A stretch of 64,000 nucleotides of DNA from Thiobacillus sp. (GCA_024235835.1 JACKLQ010000004.1:62001-126000), one strand, 5' to 3'. Positions 51,765 to 59,766 are shown, counted from the stretch's first letter. Made by a program: numbers and translations. The notes: generated from the sequence alone by a model not told the origin.

Positions 51765-53120
51765 TCAGAACTTGTGGGCGCCGTGGGGGCCCAGACTATG
51801 GAGATATTGCAGGGTGAACTGGTTGTCGGTGAGACCCTGTTCCGCCTTGTCCCGGGCGAACTGCAGGCGCAGGCGCGAAAACTCGCTGGGGTTGTAGTCC
51901 ACCATGAGGCTGTGGCGCTGGGGCGTGAAGCCCGGCTGGGACAGCACGCCGGCAAAGCCCCCACCGAAGTTCACCGAGCCCTCGCTCAGGCGGTCGTAGC
52001 GGTAGCCCACCCGCCACTCGGGGTGGAACTGGTAGACCCCCTGGGCATACCAGCCCGACTGGCGGGCCCGGTAGGTGTCGGCGATGCCGCCGGGGGGGCA
52101 GAGGCCGCCGTCGGCGCTGTTGTCCTCGCATGTCAGGTCGCCGTCCTCGCTGCGCCGAACATACTCCGCCTGAAACTTGAAGTTCTCGTACTTGGGATTG
52201 CCGCCGGGGGCCCATTTCCAGACGAAGTCGGCAATCCAGTACTTGCTGCGGCCGGAAAACAGGCTTTCGGCCTCCACACCGTTGTCGTCCATCCAGTGGC
52301 CCTCGCGGCCGTCGGCCTTGGCCCGCAGCCAGGACAGGCCGGCGCGCCAGGAATGGCTGTCACCCAGGTCGTCGCCCAGGTGGGCATAGACGGCATGGCT
52401 GCCCAGGCCGTTGCGATCGCTCCAATCCGCCCCCTGGCCGGCCTCCAGGCCGATCTCCAGGAACAGGGGCGTGGGCGCCACCCACTTCAACTGCAGGCCA
52501 TCCTGGCCGTAGTGCTCCCCCAGCATGGCGGCGTAGGCCAGGTTCTGGTTGGCGAAATCCCAGACATGGGGATGCTGCTCGTTGATGTAGCCGATGCCCG
52601 ACAGATAGCGGCCGGCCTTGAGGGTGAAGCCGTTGCCCAGGGCCGTGGTCCGCACCCAGGCCTCCTCCGCCTCCACTTCACCATCGGCGAAGGCGAAGTT
52701 GGCGTAGCCCTGGAAATACGGATCGATGCCGGCGGAGAGGATCAACTCGGTCTCGTCCACGGAAAAGCCCTTGGCATTGCCGTGGGCGTGGCCGGCAGGC
52801 AGGAAGCCGGTGATATGGCCCTCCCCCCTGGCGTGGTGGTAGCGGCCTTGCAGGACCAGGGAAACCCCCGGGTTCATGCTGGCGGCGGCGGCTTCTGCCG
52901 CTGGGGCGGCCAGGGAAGCGACAGGGGCCGCTTCCTGCTTGGCCAGGCGGGCCTCCATCTCCTTCAGGCGAGCCTCATAGGCGGTCTGGATGTCCTTCAG
53001 CTTGGCGTCGAACTCGGCGCGCAAGGCGGCCAGGTCCGCGTCGGTGGCGGCCAGGACGGGCAGGGGCGAAACAGGCAGGGCGGCCGCCAGGGCGACGGCC
53101 AGGAGTCTGGGCTTGAACAT
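51765..53120 (-). CDS. Outer-membrane porin-like protein of the zinc cluster
   Basis: 451 residues. A signal peptide (about 1-24) is followed by a coiled coil (about 27-66, LAALRAEFDAKLKDIQTAYEAR) and an Ala-rich linker. A beta-barrel of ~370 residues ends HKF with terminal Phe. This coiled-coil-plus-barrel plan is seen in outer-membrane channels. His-rich turns (GHAHGNAKG, EQHPHVWD) lie near the barrel start. It heads porin-ZnuA-ZnuB-DUF3299, so it probably admits zinc or a zinc complex; this is inference from context. Confidence 0.85.
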   Translation of the reverse strand: MFKPRLLAVALAAALPVSPLPVLAATDADLAALRAEFDAKLKDIQTAYEARLKEMEARLAKQEAAPVASLAAPAAEAAAASMNPGVSLVLQGRYHHARGEGHITGFLPAGHAHGNAKGFSVDETELILSAGIDPYFQGYANFAFADGEVEAEEAWVRTTALGNGFTLKAGRYLSGIGYINEQHPHVWDFANQNLAYAAMLGEHYGQDGLQLKWVAPTPLFLEIGLEAGQGADWSDRNGLGSHAVYAHLGDDLGDSHSWRAGLSWLRAKADGREGHWMDDNGVEAESLFSGRSKYWIADFVWKWAPGGNPKYENFKFQAEYVRRSEDGDLTCEDNSADGGLCPPGGIADTYRARQSGWYAQGVYQFHPEWRVGYRYDRLSEGSVNFGGGFAGVLSQPGFTPQRHSLMVDYNPSEFSRLRLQFARDKAEQGLTDNQFTLQYLHSLGPHGAHKF

Positions 53121-53187
53121 GGTGAATCCTCGAATAAAAACAACAACAATCCGCGCGGGGCGCGGTCATGGCGAGGGAATTACCAGC

Positions 53188-53475
53188 TCAGAGGGGAGGT
53201 GCGCGGCTGAGGTAAAGGGGCCGGAAGGAAAGAAATGTGGCTACGGGCGCATCGGCCTGGAAATGGAAAACCGCGGCCGGAGGCACCCAGGCCTCGGGTG
53301 TGCTGGCCACACCGGCCCCCAGGGGAGCATAGGCCATGCAGAGTTCGCAAGCCAGCTTGTGCTCCAGGCCCTCGTCTTCCTGCTCGAAGCCATGGCTGAT
53401 GCCATGGGCCAGGGCCCCGGACTGGGCCAGCAGGAACAGGAAAAGGAGAACGAGCCGTCGAAACATGGCGTGCAT
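53188..53475 (-). CDS. Small exported protein with CxxC and His residues (DUF2946-like)
   Basis: 95 residues with a signal peptide (ending ALA-HG, near residue 23). It has HGISHGFEQEDEG, then HKLACELCMAYAPLGAG, a CxxC unit with nearby His and Glu. This resembles DUF2946 proteins often found with metal-uptake genes. It lies just downstream of the FtsX permease and upstream of the porin. Start at ATG 53475 or 53466 cannot be decided; neither has a good ribosome-binding site. A metal-binding role is inference. Confidence 0.7.
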   Translation of the reverse strand: MHAMFRRLVLLFLFLLAQSGALAHGISHGFEQEDEGLEHKLACELCMAYAPLGAGVASTPEAWVPPAAVFHFQADAPVATFLSFRPLYLSRAPPL

Positions 53476-53499
53476 ATTAGAGCCTATTTCATCAGGCTC

Positions 53500-54762
53500 T
53501 TACACACGGGGCGTCAGGCCGTCGGCCAGGGACAGGTGATAGGCCCGCCAGCCGGGCAGCAGGCTGGCCAGGGTACCCACCAGCACCACCCAGCCCAGCA
53601 GTGCCAATTCCTCACCGCCGGGCAGGGCCACGGACAGGGCCAGGCCGTAATGGGCCTGGACCCAGGGGCCGAAGGCCGCCGACAGGACGGCCAGCATCAC
53701 CACGCCCGTCACCGCCCCCGCCAGGGTGACGGCGGCGCCTTCAAAGGCCAGCAGGGCGAACAGGTCCCGGGGCCGGGCGCCCACGGAACGCAGGATGGCC
53801 AGCTCCCGCCGCCGCTCCCCCAGTCCCGCCAGCACCACGGCCACCAGGCCGGCGAAACTCACCGCCAGCACCAGGGCGGAGACGGCCAGCAGGGCCTTTT
53901 CCGCCACGGCCATCATGTCCCACAGTTGGGACAGGGCCACACCGGGCAGCACGCCCATGATGGCCTCGTCCCGGAAATTGGCCACGTAGCGCTGCATGAC
54001 GAACACGCCCGCCCGGGTCTTCAGGCCCACCAGCACGGCGGTGACGGCCCTGGGCGCCAGGTCGAACTTCCGCACCAGCTCCGGCGGAATGGCCAGGCCC
54101 GGCATGGGCGCTCCGCCCTGCCAGTCCAGGTGGATGGCCTCCAGGGCTTCGAGGGAAACGTGCACGGTGCGATCTACGGGCGTACCCGTGGGGGCCAGGA
54201 TGCCCACCACGGTGAAGGGCTTGTCGCCATGCTCCGCCAGACCATGAGCCTCCATGCCGTGGGCCAGGGTGATGCGGTCCGCCAGCTTGTAGCCCAGGCG
54301 CCGGGCCACCTCCGCGCCCAGCACGGCGTCGAAGACACCTGCAAACGGCTTGCCCTGGGCCAGGGACAGGAACTGCTTGTCGCCGTAGCGGAAGTGCACG
54401 AAATAGGCCCCCGTGGTGCCCAGCACCGGGAAGCCGTGGTGGGAGTCACCCAGGGAGATGGGGATGGTCCAGGCCACGGCTGGATGGGCAGCCAGGGCCT
54501 GGGCGCTGTCCCAGCCCATGTTGTTGGTGGCCTCGCCGATGCGGAACACGGTGTAGAGCAGCAACTGGATGGGGCTGGCGCGGGCGCCGACGATGAGGTC
54601 CGTGCCGGACACCGCCTGGGCGAAGCTGTCCCGGGCATCCTGGCGCAGGCGCTCGATGCCCAGCAGCAGGGTCACGGACAGGGCGATGGCAATGAGGGTC
54701 AGCACCAGGGTGTAGCGCCGGTTCCAGGCGCTGCGCAGGGCCAGGGGGAGAAGGTGGCTCAT
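53500..54762 (-). CDS. FtsX/MacB-type ABC permease of the zinc cluster
   Basis: 420 residues with the MacB/FtsX plan: an N-terminal membrane segment (about 18-38), a large periplasmic domain (about 45-265), and three C-terminal membrane segments (about 280-400), including LAILRSVGARPRDLF. Corresponds to PA4065 of the Pseudomonas Zur-regulated cluster. The periplasmic part has HHGFPVLGTTGAYF. It probably moves or releases an envelope zinc ligand. It overlaps the ATPase by four bases. Confidence 0.9.
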   Translation of the reverse strand: MSHLLPLALRSAWNRRYTLVLTLIAIALSVTLLLGIERLRQDARDSFAQAVSGTDLIVGARASPIQLLLYTVFRIGEATNNMGWDSAQALAAHPAVAWTIPISLGDSHHGFPVLGTTGAYFVHFRYGDKQFLSLAQGKPFAGVFDAVLGAEVARRLGYKLADRITLAHGMEAHGLAEHGDKPFTVVGILAPTGTPVDRTVHVSLEALEAIHLDWQGGAPMPGLAIPPELVRKFDLAPRAVTAVLVGLKTRAGVFVMQRYVANFRDEAIMGVLPGVALSQLWDMMAVAEKALLAVSALVLAVSFAGLVAVVLAGLGERRRELAILRSVGARPRDLFALLAFEGAAVTLAGAVTGVVMLAVLSAAFGPWVQAHYGLALSVALPGGEELALLGWVVLVGTLASLLPGWRAYHLSLADGLTPRV

Positions 54763-55454
54763 GCGGCCTCCTCTTCTGCCCGATTCAGCTCATCCATGTG
54801 TACCTGCCGGGGGAAGCCCTCCGCTAGGCGTTGGTCATGGCTGACGAACAGCAGGGCCGCGTGGGCCGCCGCACATTCCCGCCGCAGCAGTTCCAGGAAG
54901 GCCGCCTGCCGGGCCGCGTCCAGGGCCGAGGTGGGTTCGTCGGCGATGACGATCTCCGGCCGGCCGATGAGGGCCCGGGCCGCCGCCACCCTCTGCTGCT
55001 GGCCCACGGACAGCTGGGTGGCGGGCCGGCGCCACAGGTCTTCCGCCAGGTCCAGATGTTTGAGCAATGTCGCGGCGGCCTGCTTCGCATTCCCCGCCCG
55101 CTCCCGGCGACGTTTGGAAAAGCGGCAGGGCAGCAGCACGTTGTCCAGCACCGACAGGTAAGGAATCAGGTTGAACTGCTGGAAGAGGAGGCCGATGTGG
55201 TCCACCCGGAAGCGGTCCCGGGCGGCGGCGGTGAGACTGGACAACTCCTGCCCCATGGCTTCGATTCGGCCCCGCTGGGGCACCAGCACCCCGGCCACCA
55301 GGTTCAGCAGGGTACTCTTGCCGCTGCCGCTCTCGCCGTGGATGAACACCTGCTCGTCCGCCGCCACCCGGAACTCGGCCATATCCAGGCAGGACCGCTT
55401 CTGGCCCGGCCAGCGGAACTGCAGGTTTTCCAGGAGAAGCAGCGGTGCGGTCAT
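54759..55454 (-). CDS. LolD/MacB-type ABC ATPase of the zinc cluster
   Basis: 231 residues. Walker A GESGSGKST lies near residue 41, Q-loop FQQFNLIPYLSVLDN near 90, and the signature LSVGQQQRVAAARALI near 147. Walker B IVIADEPTSALD and H-loop VSHD follow. The partner of the overlapping FtsX permease (PA4064 equivalent). It is not a ZnuC-type ATPase by sequence. Confidence 0.93.
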   Translation of the reverse strand: MTAPLLLLENLQFRWPGQKRSCLDMAEFRVAADEQVFIHGESGSGKSTLLNLVAGVLVPQRGRIEAMGQELSSLTAAARDRFRVDHIGLLFQQFNLIPYLSVLDNVLLPCRFSKRRRERAGNAKQAAATLLKHLDLAEDLWRRPATQLSVGQQQRVAAARALIGRPEIVIADEPTSALDAARQAAFLELLRRECAAAHAALLFVSHDQRLAEGFPRQVHMDELNRAEEEAA

Positions 55455-55478
55455 GTCCCCTAGCTTAACAAGAGGACG

Positions 55479-56015
55479 CTACCAACTCAGGAAGCGCATC
55501 CTGGTGGTCAGGCGGGCGGCGGACTGGCCCCTGCCGCTTACCACCTGGGCATCGACGCGGCGCATGCCGGGAAAGGCGTCGCTGAGCCGCACCTCCATGC
55601 CCGTGAGCTTGCCGGGGTGGGCGCAGGTGAAGCGGAAATCGGCATCCAGGTCGCCATGTTCATCGTAGTCGCCAGCAGTCGGATTGGCCTCCAGGATTGC
55701 AGCCTCCACCTCCACGGATACCAGCTTGCATCCGGCCGCCGCCGTGGGCGCGAACAACCTGCCGCCCTGCTCCAGGCTCTGGCGCATGCGGGCCACCACC
55801 GCCCGCTCCTTGTCGCTGCGGGGCGCGTGCTCGAAACCCAGCAAGGCCTCCAGGGGCGATTCCAGATGCAAGTCGATTTGCCCCCCCTCCACCGCCACTT
55901 CCAGCTTGGCCACACCGTGGACGTGGGCATGGTGTTCATGACCATGGCCATGGGCCGCGAAAGCGGGGGTGGCGAGGCAAAGCATCAACAGACAGGCGGA
56001 CTTGAAAGCGTGCAT
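55479..56015 (-). CDS. Zinc-responsive periplasmic protein ZrgA-like (DUF2796)
   Basis: 178 residues from ATG 56015, preceded by AGGAGAG. The signal peptide ends AFA-AH. The mature protein begins with a His-rich zinc-binding stretch (HGHGHEHHAHVHGVAKLEVAVEG), then DLHLESPLEALLGFEH. The DUF2796 core includes HGDLDADFRFTCAHPGKL. Known members (Pseudomonas PA4063, Vibrio ZrgA) are induced under zinc limitation. It heads the ZrgA-ATPase-permease unit and lies 15 bases after the ZIP gene. Confidence 0.92.
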   Translation of the reverse strand: MHAFKSACLLMLCLATPAFAAHGHGHEHHAHVHGVAKLEVAVEGGQIDLHLESPLEALLGFEHAPRSDKERAVVARMRQSLEQGGRLFAPTAAAGCKLVSVEVEAAILEANPTAGDYDEHGDLDADFRFTCAHPGKLTGMEVRLSDAFPGMRRVDAQVVSGRGQSAARLTTRMRFLSW

Positions 56016-56029
56016 CGGTCTCTCCTGGT

Positions 56030-56782
56030 TCAATGGCTGTGATGGGCAAACAGGCTCACCACCTGCACGGTGGCGACGCCCAGGCCCAACAGCGTCAGTT
56101 GGGCGGCGGCGTCCTTGAAGCGGCGATGGCGGTGGAGTTCGGGCACCAGGTCCGCCACGGCGATGTAGATGAAGCTGGCGGCGGCCACGACGATGACGTA
56201 GGGCACCACCGCCTGGGTGCTGCCCAGGGCGGCGTAGCCGGCCACGCCGCCCAGCACCATGGCTCCGCCGGACAGGGCATTGAGGGCCAGGGCCCGGGAC
56301 TTGCTCAGACCCGCGTTGAGCAGCACCATGAAATCGCCGATCTCCTGGGGAAGTTCGTGGGCCAGGATGGCGATGGCTGTGGTCCAGCCCAGGGCCGGCT
56401 CCACCAGGAAGGCGGCGGCGATGAGCACGCCGTCCACGAAGTTGTGCAGGCCATCCCCCAGCACGATCATGGACACCTGGGGCGGATGCACGTGTTTCCC
56501 TTGGCCGTGGTTGTGGTCGTGGCGCCAGAGAGCGGCCTTTTCAAGGAGGAAGAAGACCACCACGCCCGCCAGCAGGAGTTGGCCCACCAATCCTGGTTCC
56601 AGACCCATCTCCACCGCTTCCGGCACCAGGTCGGTGAACGCAAAGGCCAGCAGCACGCCCACGGCGTAGGCCACCATCCGGTCGGCGAAGCGGGGCAGCC
56701 AGGTCAGGGCCAGGGTGGCGGCCATCAACACGGACAGCACACCGCCCAGCAAAGTGGACAAAACAATCAGGAACAGGGTCAT
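56030..56782 (-). CDS. ZIP family zinc transporter
   Basis: 250 residues from ATG 56782, eight membrane segments. Helix IV has the metal site LGDGLHNFVDGVLIAAAF. Helix V has AIAILAHELPQEIGDFMVLL. A His-rich loop lies between (HDHNHGQGKHVH). Imports Zn(II) down its gradient. The promoter ahead of it holds two TGCAAC-type palindromes, so it should be under Zur control. It precedes ZrgA. Confidence 0.94.
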   Translation of the reverse strand: MTLFLIVLSTLLGGVLSVLMAATLALTWLPRFADRMVAYAVGVLLAFAFTDLVPEAVEMGLEPGLVGQLLLAGVVVFFLLEKAALWRHDHNHGQGKHVHPPQVSMIVLGDGLHNFVDGVLIAAAFLVEPALGWTTAIAILAHELPQEIGDFMVLLNAGLSKSRALALNALSGGAMVLGGVAGYAALGSTQAVVPYVIVVAAASFIYIAVADLVPELHRHRRFKDAAAQLTLLGLGVATVQVVSLFAHHSH

Positions 56783-56807
56783 GGAAGGGGCTGGCAAGGC
56801 CTAATAA

Positions 56808-56860
56808 TGCAACTCTGTTGCACTATAGCCCCACCCTCCAACTCAAGCAACCAAGTTGCG
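56808..56860 (-). promoter_or_regulatory. Promoter with two candidate Zur operators ahead of the ZIP-ZrgA operon
   Basis: On the minus strand TTGCTT (56845-56850) and TATAGT (56822-56827) are separated by 17 bases, forming a reasonable sigma-70 promoter. The palindrome TGCAACTCTGTTGCA (56808-56822) lies at the start-site end. AGCAACCAAGTTGCG (56846-56860) covers the -35 end. Two such boxes flanking a promoter is the expected layout for a repressor. Confidence 0.72.
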
Positions 56861-57337
56861 TTATATACCGCAGTCCGGGCAAAGGCCCCGCAGGGTCAGT
56901 TCCGCATGGTCGCAACGAAAACCCGGCGGCAGGGTGAAGGCAAAGACGGGACGAAGGTCGTCCAGGCAATACAGCCGGCCGCAGCGGCTGCATTGGAAGT
57001 GGGCATGCTCGTGGGCGCCGGCATGCCCGTGCTTGTCCGCGGCCAGTGCATTGAAGCGCCACACCCGGTCCTCACCGGCGATCCTGTGGGCCAGGCCCCT
57101 TTCCACAAGCCAGTCCAGCACCCGGTAGAGGGTTACCCGATCCATCCCCACGCCAGCCTCCCGGGCCGCAGCGGCGATATCCGTATGGGTAAGGGCCGTA
57201 GACGTGGCCAGCAGGATTCCAAGCACGGCCAGCCGTGCTGCCGTGGGGCGCTCCCCAACACCATTCAGCAGGACCTCGGCCGGCGTTTCGCGTGGGGATT
57301 TCGCCGGCCTGGGGCGGGTGGCTAGGTTGATCGGCAT
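56861..57337 (-). CDS. zur: Fur-family regulator, probable Zur
   Basis: 158 residues from ATG 57337. An Arg/Pro-rich N-terminus is followed by the winged helix (LTHTDIAAAAREAGVGMDRVTLYRVLDWLVERGLAHRI). A metal-binding region follows with HGHAGAHEHAHFQCSRCGRLYCL and the second pair CPDC at the C-terminus. Its His-rich metal region and position next to zinc genes point to Zur rather than Fur; a separate fur is at 16304. It lies upstream of the ZIP operon on the same strand. Confidence 0.88.
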   Translation of the reverse strand: MPINLATRPRPAKSPRETPAEVLLNGVGERPTAARLAVLGILLATSTALTHTDIAAAAREAGVGMDRVTLYRVLDWLVERGLAHRIAGEDRVWRFNALAADKHGHAGAHEHAHFQCSRCGRLYCLDDLRPVFAFTLPPGFRCDHAELTLRGLCPDCGI

Positions 57338-57338
57338 A

Positions 57339-57353
57339 TGCAACAGTGTAGCA
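57339..57353 (-). promoter_or_regulatory. Candidate Zur operator in the zur promoter
   Basis: TGCAACAGTGTAGCA matches TGCAAC-N3-GTTGCA with one mismatch and ends two bases before the zur ATG. A TACACT -10-like hexamer (minus strand, 57345-57350) lies inside it. Suggests autoregulation. Confidence 0.55.
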
Positions 57354-57459
57354 AAAGTCCAAGCCCTTGGTCCCACCCGGGTTTTGATTGTCAAAAGTCA
57401 ATGCCGCGTCCTGACGGTTTTCCGAAAATGCGTCCACGCAAAACCTACAAGGAGGCAGC

Positions 57460-57912
57460 ATGACCCGTATTTCTCAATACCTTACCGACGACCATGAACA
57501 CTGTGACGCACTGTTCGCCGAGGCGGAAAATGCCGTTGCCAAGTCTGACTGGCCCCAGGCAGGAGAACTGTTCCAGGCCTTCCGCAATGACACCTTGCGC
57601 CATTTCACTCGTGAAGAAGAGGTGGTTTTCCCCGCCTTTGAAAACCGCACCGGCATGAGTGGCGGACCCACCTTCGTCATGCGCGAGGAGCACGACCAGA
57701 TGCGGGACACGTTCACAGCCATGGACCAGGCATTGGAAAAGAAAGATGCCCAGGGCTACCTGGGGCTCTCCGAAACCCTGCTCATGCTCATGCGGCAGCA
57801 CAACATGAAGGAAGAAAACATTCTCTATCCCATGCTGGACCAGGCCCTTGCCGGAGAGGCGGAGAGCCTGCTGGCGGGCATGGAGGCCGGCAACCTGGCC
57901 AATGCGGTTTGA
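57460..57912 (+). CDS. Hemerythrin-like HHE domain protein
   Basis: 150 residues, cytosolic, helical bundle. Di-iron ligands are LTDDHEHCDALF, the HFTREEEVVFP segment, REEHDQM and RQHNMKEENILYPM. A strong GGAGG precedes the ATG. Family roles include oxygen or nitric oxide binding and iron-sulfur repair. TTGTCAAAAGTCAA (57388-57401), one mismatch from an FNR/DNR box, lies about 65 bases upstream. Confidence 0.88.
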   Translation: MTRISQYLTDDHEHCDALFAEAENAVAKSDWPQAGELFQAFRNDTLRHFTREEEVVFPAFENRTGMSGGPTFVMREEHDQMRDTFTAMDQALEKKDAQGYLGLSETLLMLMRQHNMKEENILYPMLDQALAGEAESLLAGMEAGNLANAV

Positions 57913-57922
57913 TGAAGGTCAA
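57909..57922 (+). promoter_or_regulatory. Canonical FNR/DNR box ahead of the microprotein-DUF2249 operon
   Basis: TTGATGAAGGTCAA is an exact match to TTGAY-N4-RTCAA. Its centre at 57915.5 predicts a class II start site near 57957, with AT-rich GAATAT at 57946-57951 as the -10 region and a 40-base leader to the ATG at 57997. It overlaps the hemerythrin stop codon. Confidence 0.72.
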
Positions 57923-57996
57923 TGCGGTCCTGACCCAGGACCGGAAGAATATTAGCCAACCATGATTTATCTACAAACCCAATCAAAGGAGTTGTC

Positions 57997-58107
57997 ATGA
58001 GCTTGCAGAAAATCTTTGAAAAGAACGAGAACCTGGCCGTTGCTTTCATCTTTGCCCTGTTCATCATCAGCCACTTCGGCCTGCTCTATCTGCTGCGTGC
58101 GGTCTGA
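57997..58107 (+). CDS. 36-residue single-pass membrane peptide
   Basis: Short gene with AAAGGAG seven bases before the ATG. The product starts MSLQKIFEKNENLAV, then a hydrophobic helix (about 15-34, AFIFALFIISHFGLLYLL) with one His, and ends LRAV. One membrane segment with a charged N-terminus. It is first in an operon with a DUF2249 protein and a heme-copper-fold membrane protein, behind an FNR/DNR box. A small subunit or assembly factor for that membrane protein is plausible but inferred. Confidence 0.72.
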   Translation: MSLQKIFEKNENLAVAFIFALFIISHFGLLYLLRAV

Positions 58108-58165
58108 GGCATCGCCAGGCCTTGCAGCCCATCCCACTGCCGCCTGAACCAACGCCGGCACCTCG

Positions 58166-58399
58166 ATGAGCACCGAGGTTCTGGTGGATGGGCGATGGCT
58201 GGAGCCCCCGGAGCCCCTGGAGCGCGTGGTGCTGGCGCTGGACATGTTGCGCCCGGGTCAGACCCTGCGCCTGCTCATCCACCGTGAGCCCGTTTTTCTG
58301 TACCCGATCCTATGGGAAAAGGGCTTCGGCCATACCACGCGCCCTCTGGAGGACGGCTGCTTTGAAGTACTGATCGAACCCCTAGCAAAACCTGCCTGA
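58166..58399 (+). CDS. DUF2249 family protein
   Basis: 77 residues, cytosolic. Pattern DGRWLEPPEPLERVVLALDML, then RLLIHREPVFLYPILWEKGF and FEVLIEP. This is the TusA-like-fold family DUF2249, frequent in denitrification and nitric oxide gene clusters. It lies between the membrane peptide and the large membrane protein, so it is likely part of an FNR/DNR-controlled operon. Function undetermined. Confidence 0.85.
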   Translation: MSTEVLVDGRWLEPPEPLERVVLALDMLRPGQTLRLLIHREPVFLYPILWEKGFGHTTRPLEDGCFEVLIEPLAKPA

Positions 58400-58412
58400 T
58401 GGAACCAGTCTG

Positions 58413-59705
58413 ATGGCCGGCCCCGGTTTGTCCTACGACCAGGCGCCGCCTTTTGGCACCCCCCTGCGCCTGTTCCTCGTGGCGCCCATGTTCCTAATCC
58501 TGGCTGCCCTGCTGGCCATGTTCGCCCCGGATGCCTGGCTGGCCAGCCGCTGGACACCATCGAGCCTGGCCCTCACACACCTGCTCACCCTGGGCTACCT
58601 GGGGACCACCATGGTGGGTGCCCTGCTGCAGATGCTGCCCGTGGTGGTGGGCTCGCCGGTGCCCTACGCCGAGCCCATCGGCTGGCTGGCCATAATTGGG
58701 ATCAGCTTTGGCACCCTGCTGCTGGTGACGGGCTTCCTGGTCGGGGACCCCACCCTGCTTATGTTGGCCACAGTGTTCTTGTCGATCGGACTCGTCCCTT
58801 TCCTGGCAGGCACATTGCTCAGCCTTATCCGCGCCCGGGCCCTGCCCCAAGTGGCCTGGCCCATGCGCCAGGCCTGGCTGGCCCTGGCAGTCACCTTTGC
58901 CCTGGGCGTGGTCCTGGCTACAGGATTGGCGGGCCTTTGGAACACGCCCGATCTCCTGAGTCTCACCGGCCTGCACGCCGCCTGGGGGCTGGGGGGATGG
59001 GTGCTGGTGCTGGTCATCGGGGTGGCCTACCAGGTGGTGCCCATGCTGCAACTCACGCCACCCTATGCAAAGGGCATCACCCTCGCCCTAACCTGGTCCC
59101 TGCCCATCGCTCTGATGGTGTTCACGCTGGCCTGGTTCCTGCCCTCGCCCGCCGCCCGAGGCGTGGAGGCCCTGGCCCTGCTGGTGGGCATGGGCGCCAA
59201 CCTGGCCTTTGCCCTGGCCACCCTCAAGCTGCAAGGCCAGCGGCGCCGCAAGATGCCGGACGTGACACTGGATTTCTGGCGCCTGGGCATGGCCAGCCTG
59301 ATCGGCGTAGCCGTCCTCTTCCCCGCCGCCATCATCGAAGCCAACCCCTGGCGCGACGCCACCCAGATTCTCCTTGGCCTGCTCTTCCTGCTGGGCTTCG
59401 CCGCCTCGGTGGTGAACGGCATGCTCTACAAGATCGTGCCCTTCCTTGGCTGGTTCCACCTCCAGGCCCAGACCAAGGCCGGCGCCGGCAAGATTCCCAA
59501 CATGAAGCAGTTCATCAGCAACGATGCTGCGAGGTGGCATTTCAGGCTGCACCTGGCCGCCGTGGTCCTGCTGTTGCCCACACCCTGGCTGCCGCCTCAG
59601 CTTGCGCTAGCTGGATTGGCGCTGCTGGTCGTCAGCGGTTTGGCGTTGGAGATGAACCTCCGCAGGGCCAGAAAAATCTTCCTAAGTCATGGCGGGCGAC
59701 ATTAG
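58413..59705 (+). CDS. 12-TM membrane protein with heme-copper-oxidase-like fold
   Basis: 430 residues, about twelve membrane segments. Helices carry the pattern LTHLLTLGYLGTTMVGALLQMLPVV (about 50-74) and GLHAAWGLGGWVLVLVIGVAYQVVPML. Conserved His, Gln and Pro echo subunit I of heme-copper oxidases and NnrS-type proteins. Another His lies late (PFLGWFHLQAQ). Start ATG 58413. Last gene of the operon behind an FNR/DNR box. Nitric oxide-related role is inference from family and context. Confidence 0.85.
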   Translation: MAGPGLSYDQAPPFGTPLRLFLVAPMFLILAALLAMFAPDAWLASRWTPSSLALTHLLTLGYLGTTMVGALLQMLPVVVGSPVPYAEPIGWLAIIGISFGTLLLVTGFLVGDPTLLMLATVFLSIGLVPFLAGTLLSLIRARALPQVAWPMRQAWLALAVTFALGVVLATGLAGLWNTPDLLSLTGLHAAWGLGGWVLVLVIGVAYQVVPMLQLTPPYAKGITLALTWSLPIALMVFTLAWFLPSPAARGVEALALLVGMGANLAFALATLKLQGQRRRKMPDVTLDFWRLGMASLIGVAVLFPAAIIEANPWRDATQILLGLLFLLGFAASVVNGMLYKIVPFLGWFHLQAQTKAGAGKIPNMKQFISNDAARWHFRLHLAAVVLLLPTPWLPPQLALAGLALLVVSGLALEMNLRRARKIFLSHGGRH

Positions 59706-59712
59706 CCGTAAA

Positions 59713-59742
59713 TGCACAACAACACTGTTGTGCAACGTTTTT
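59713..59742 (+). terminator. Hairpin with T-tract after the membrane protein gene
   Basis: TGCACAACA / TGTTGTGCA 9-bp stem with ACAC loop, then ACGTTTTT. Read as a terminator. It could also be an operator palindrome because the stem is only moderately GC-rich. Confidence 0.6.
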
Positions 59743-59766
59743 GTTGTGATATTTTGGCGGCAATCA

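Noticed and set aside
52990..55161. 723-codon plus-strand open frame opposite porin, FtsX and ATPase genes
   Set aside because: It spans several real minus-strand genes and is low-complexity Gln/His/Gly; not coding.
59713..59734. Operator palindrome TGCACAACA-N4-TGTTGTGCA
   Set aside because: A T-tract follows and it lies just after a stop codon, so a terminator is the simpler reading.
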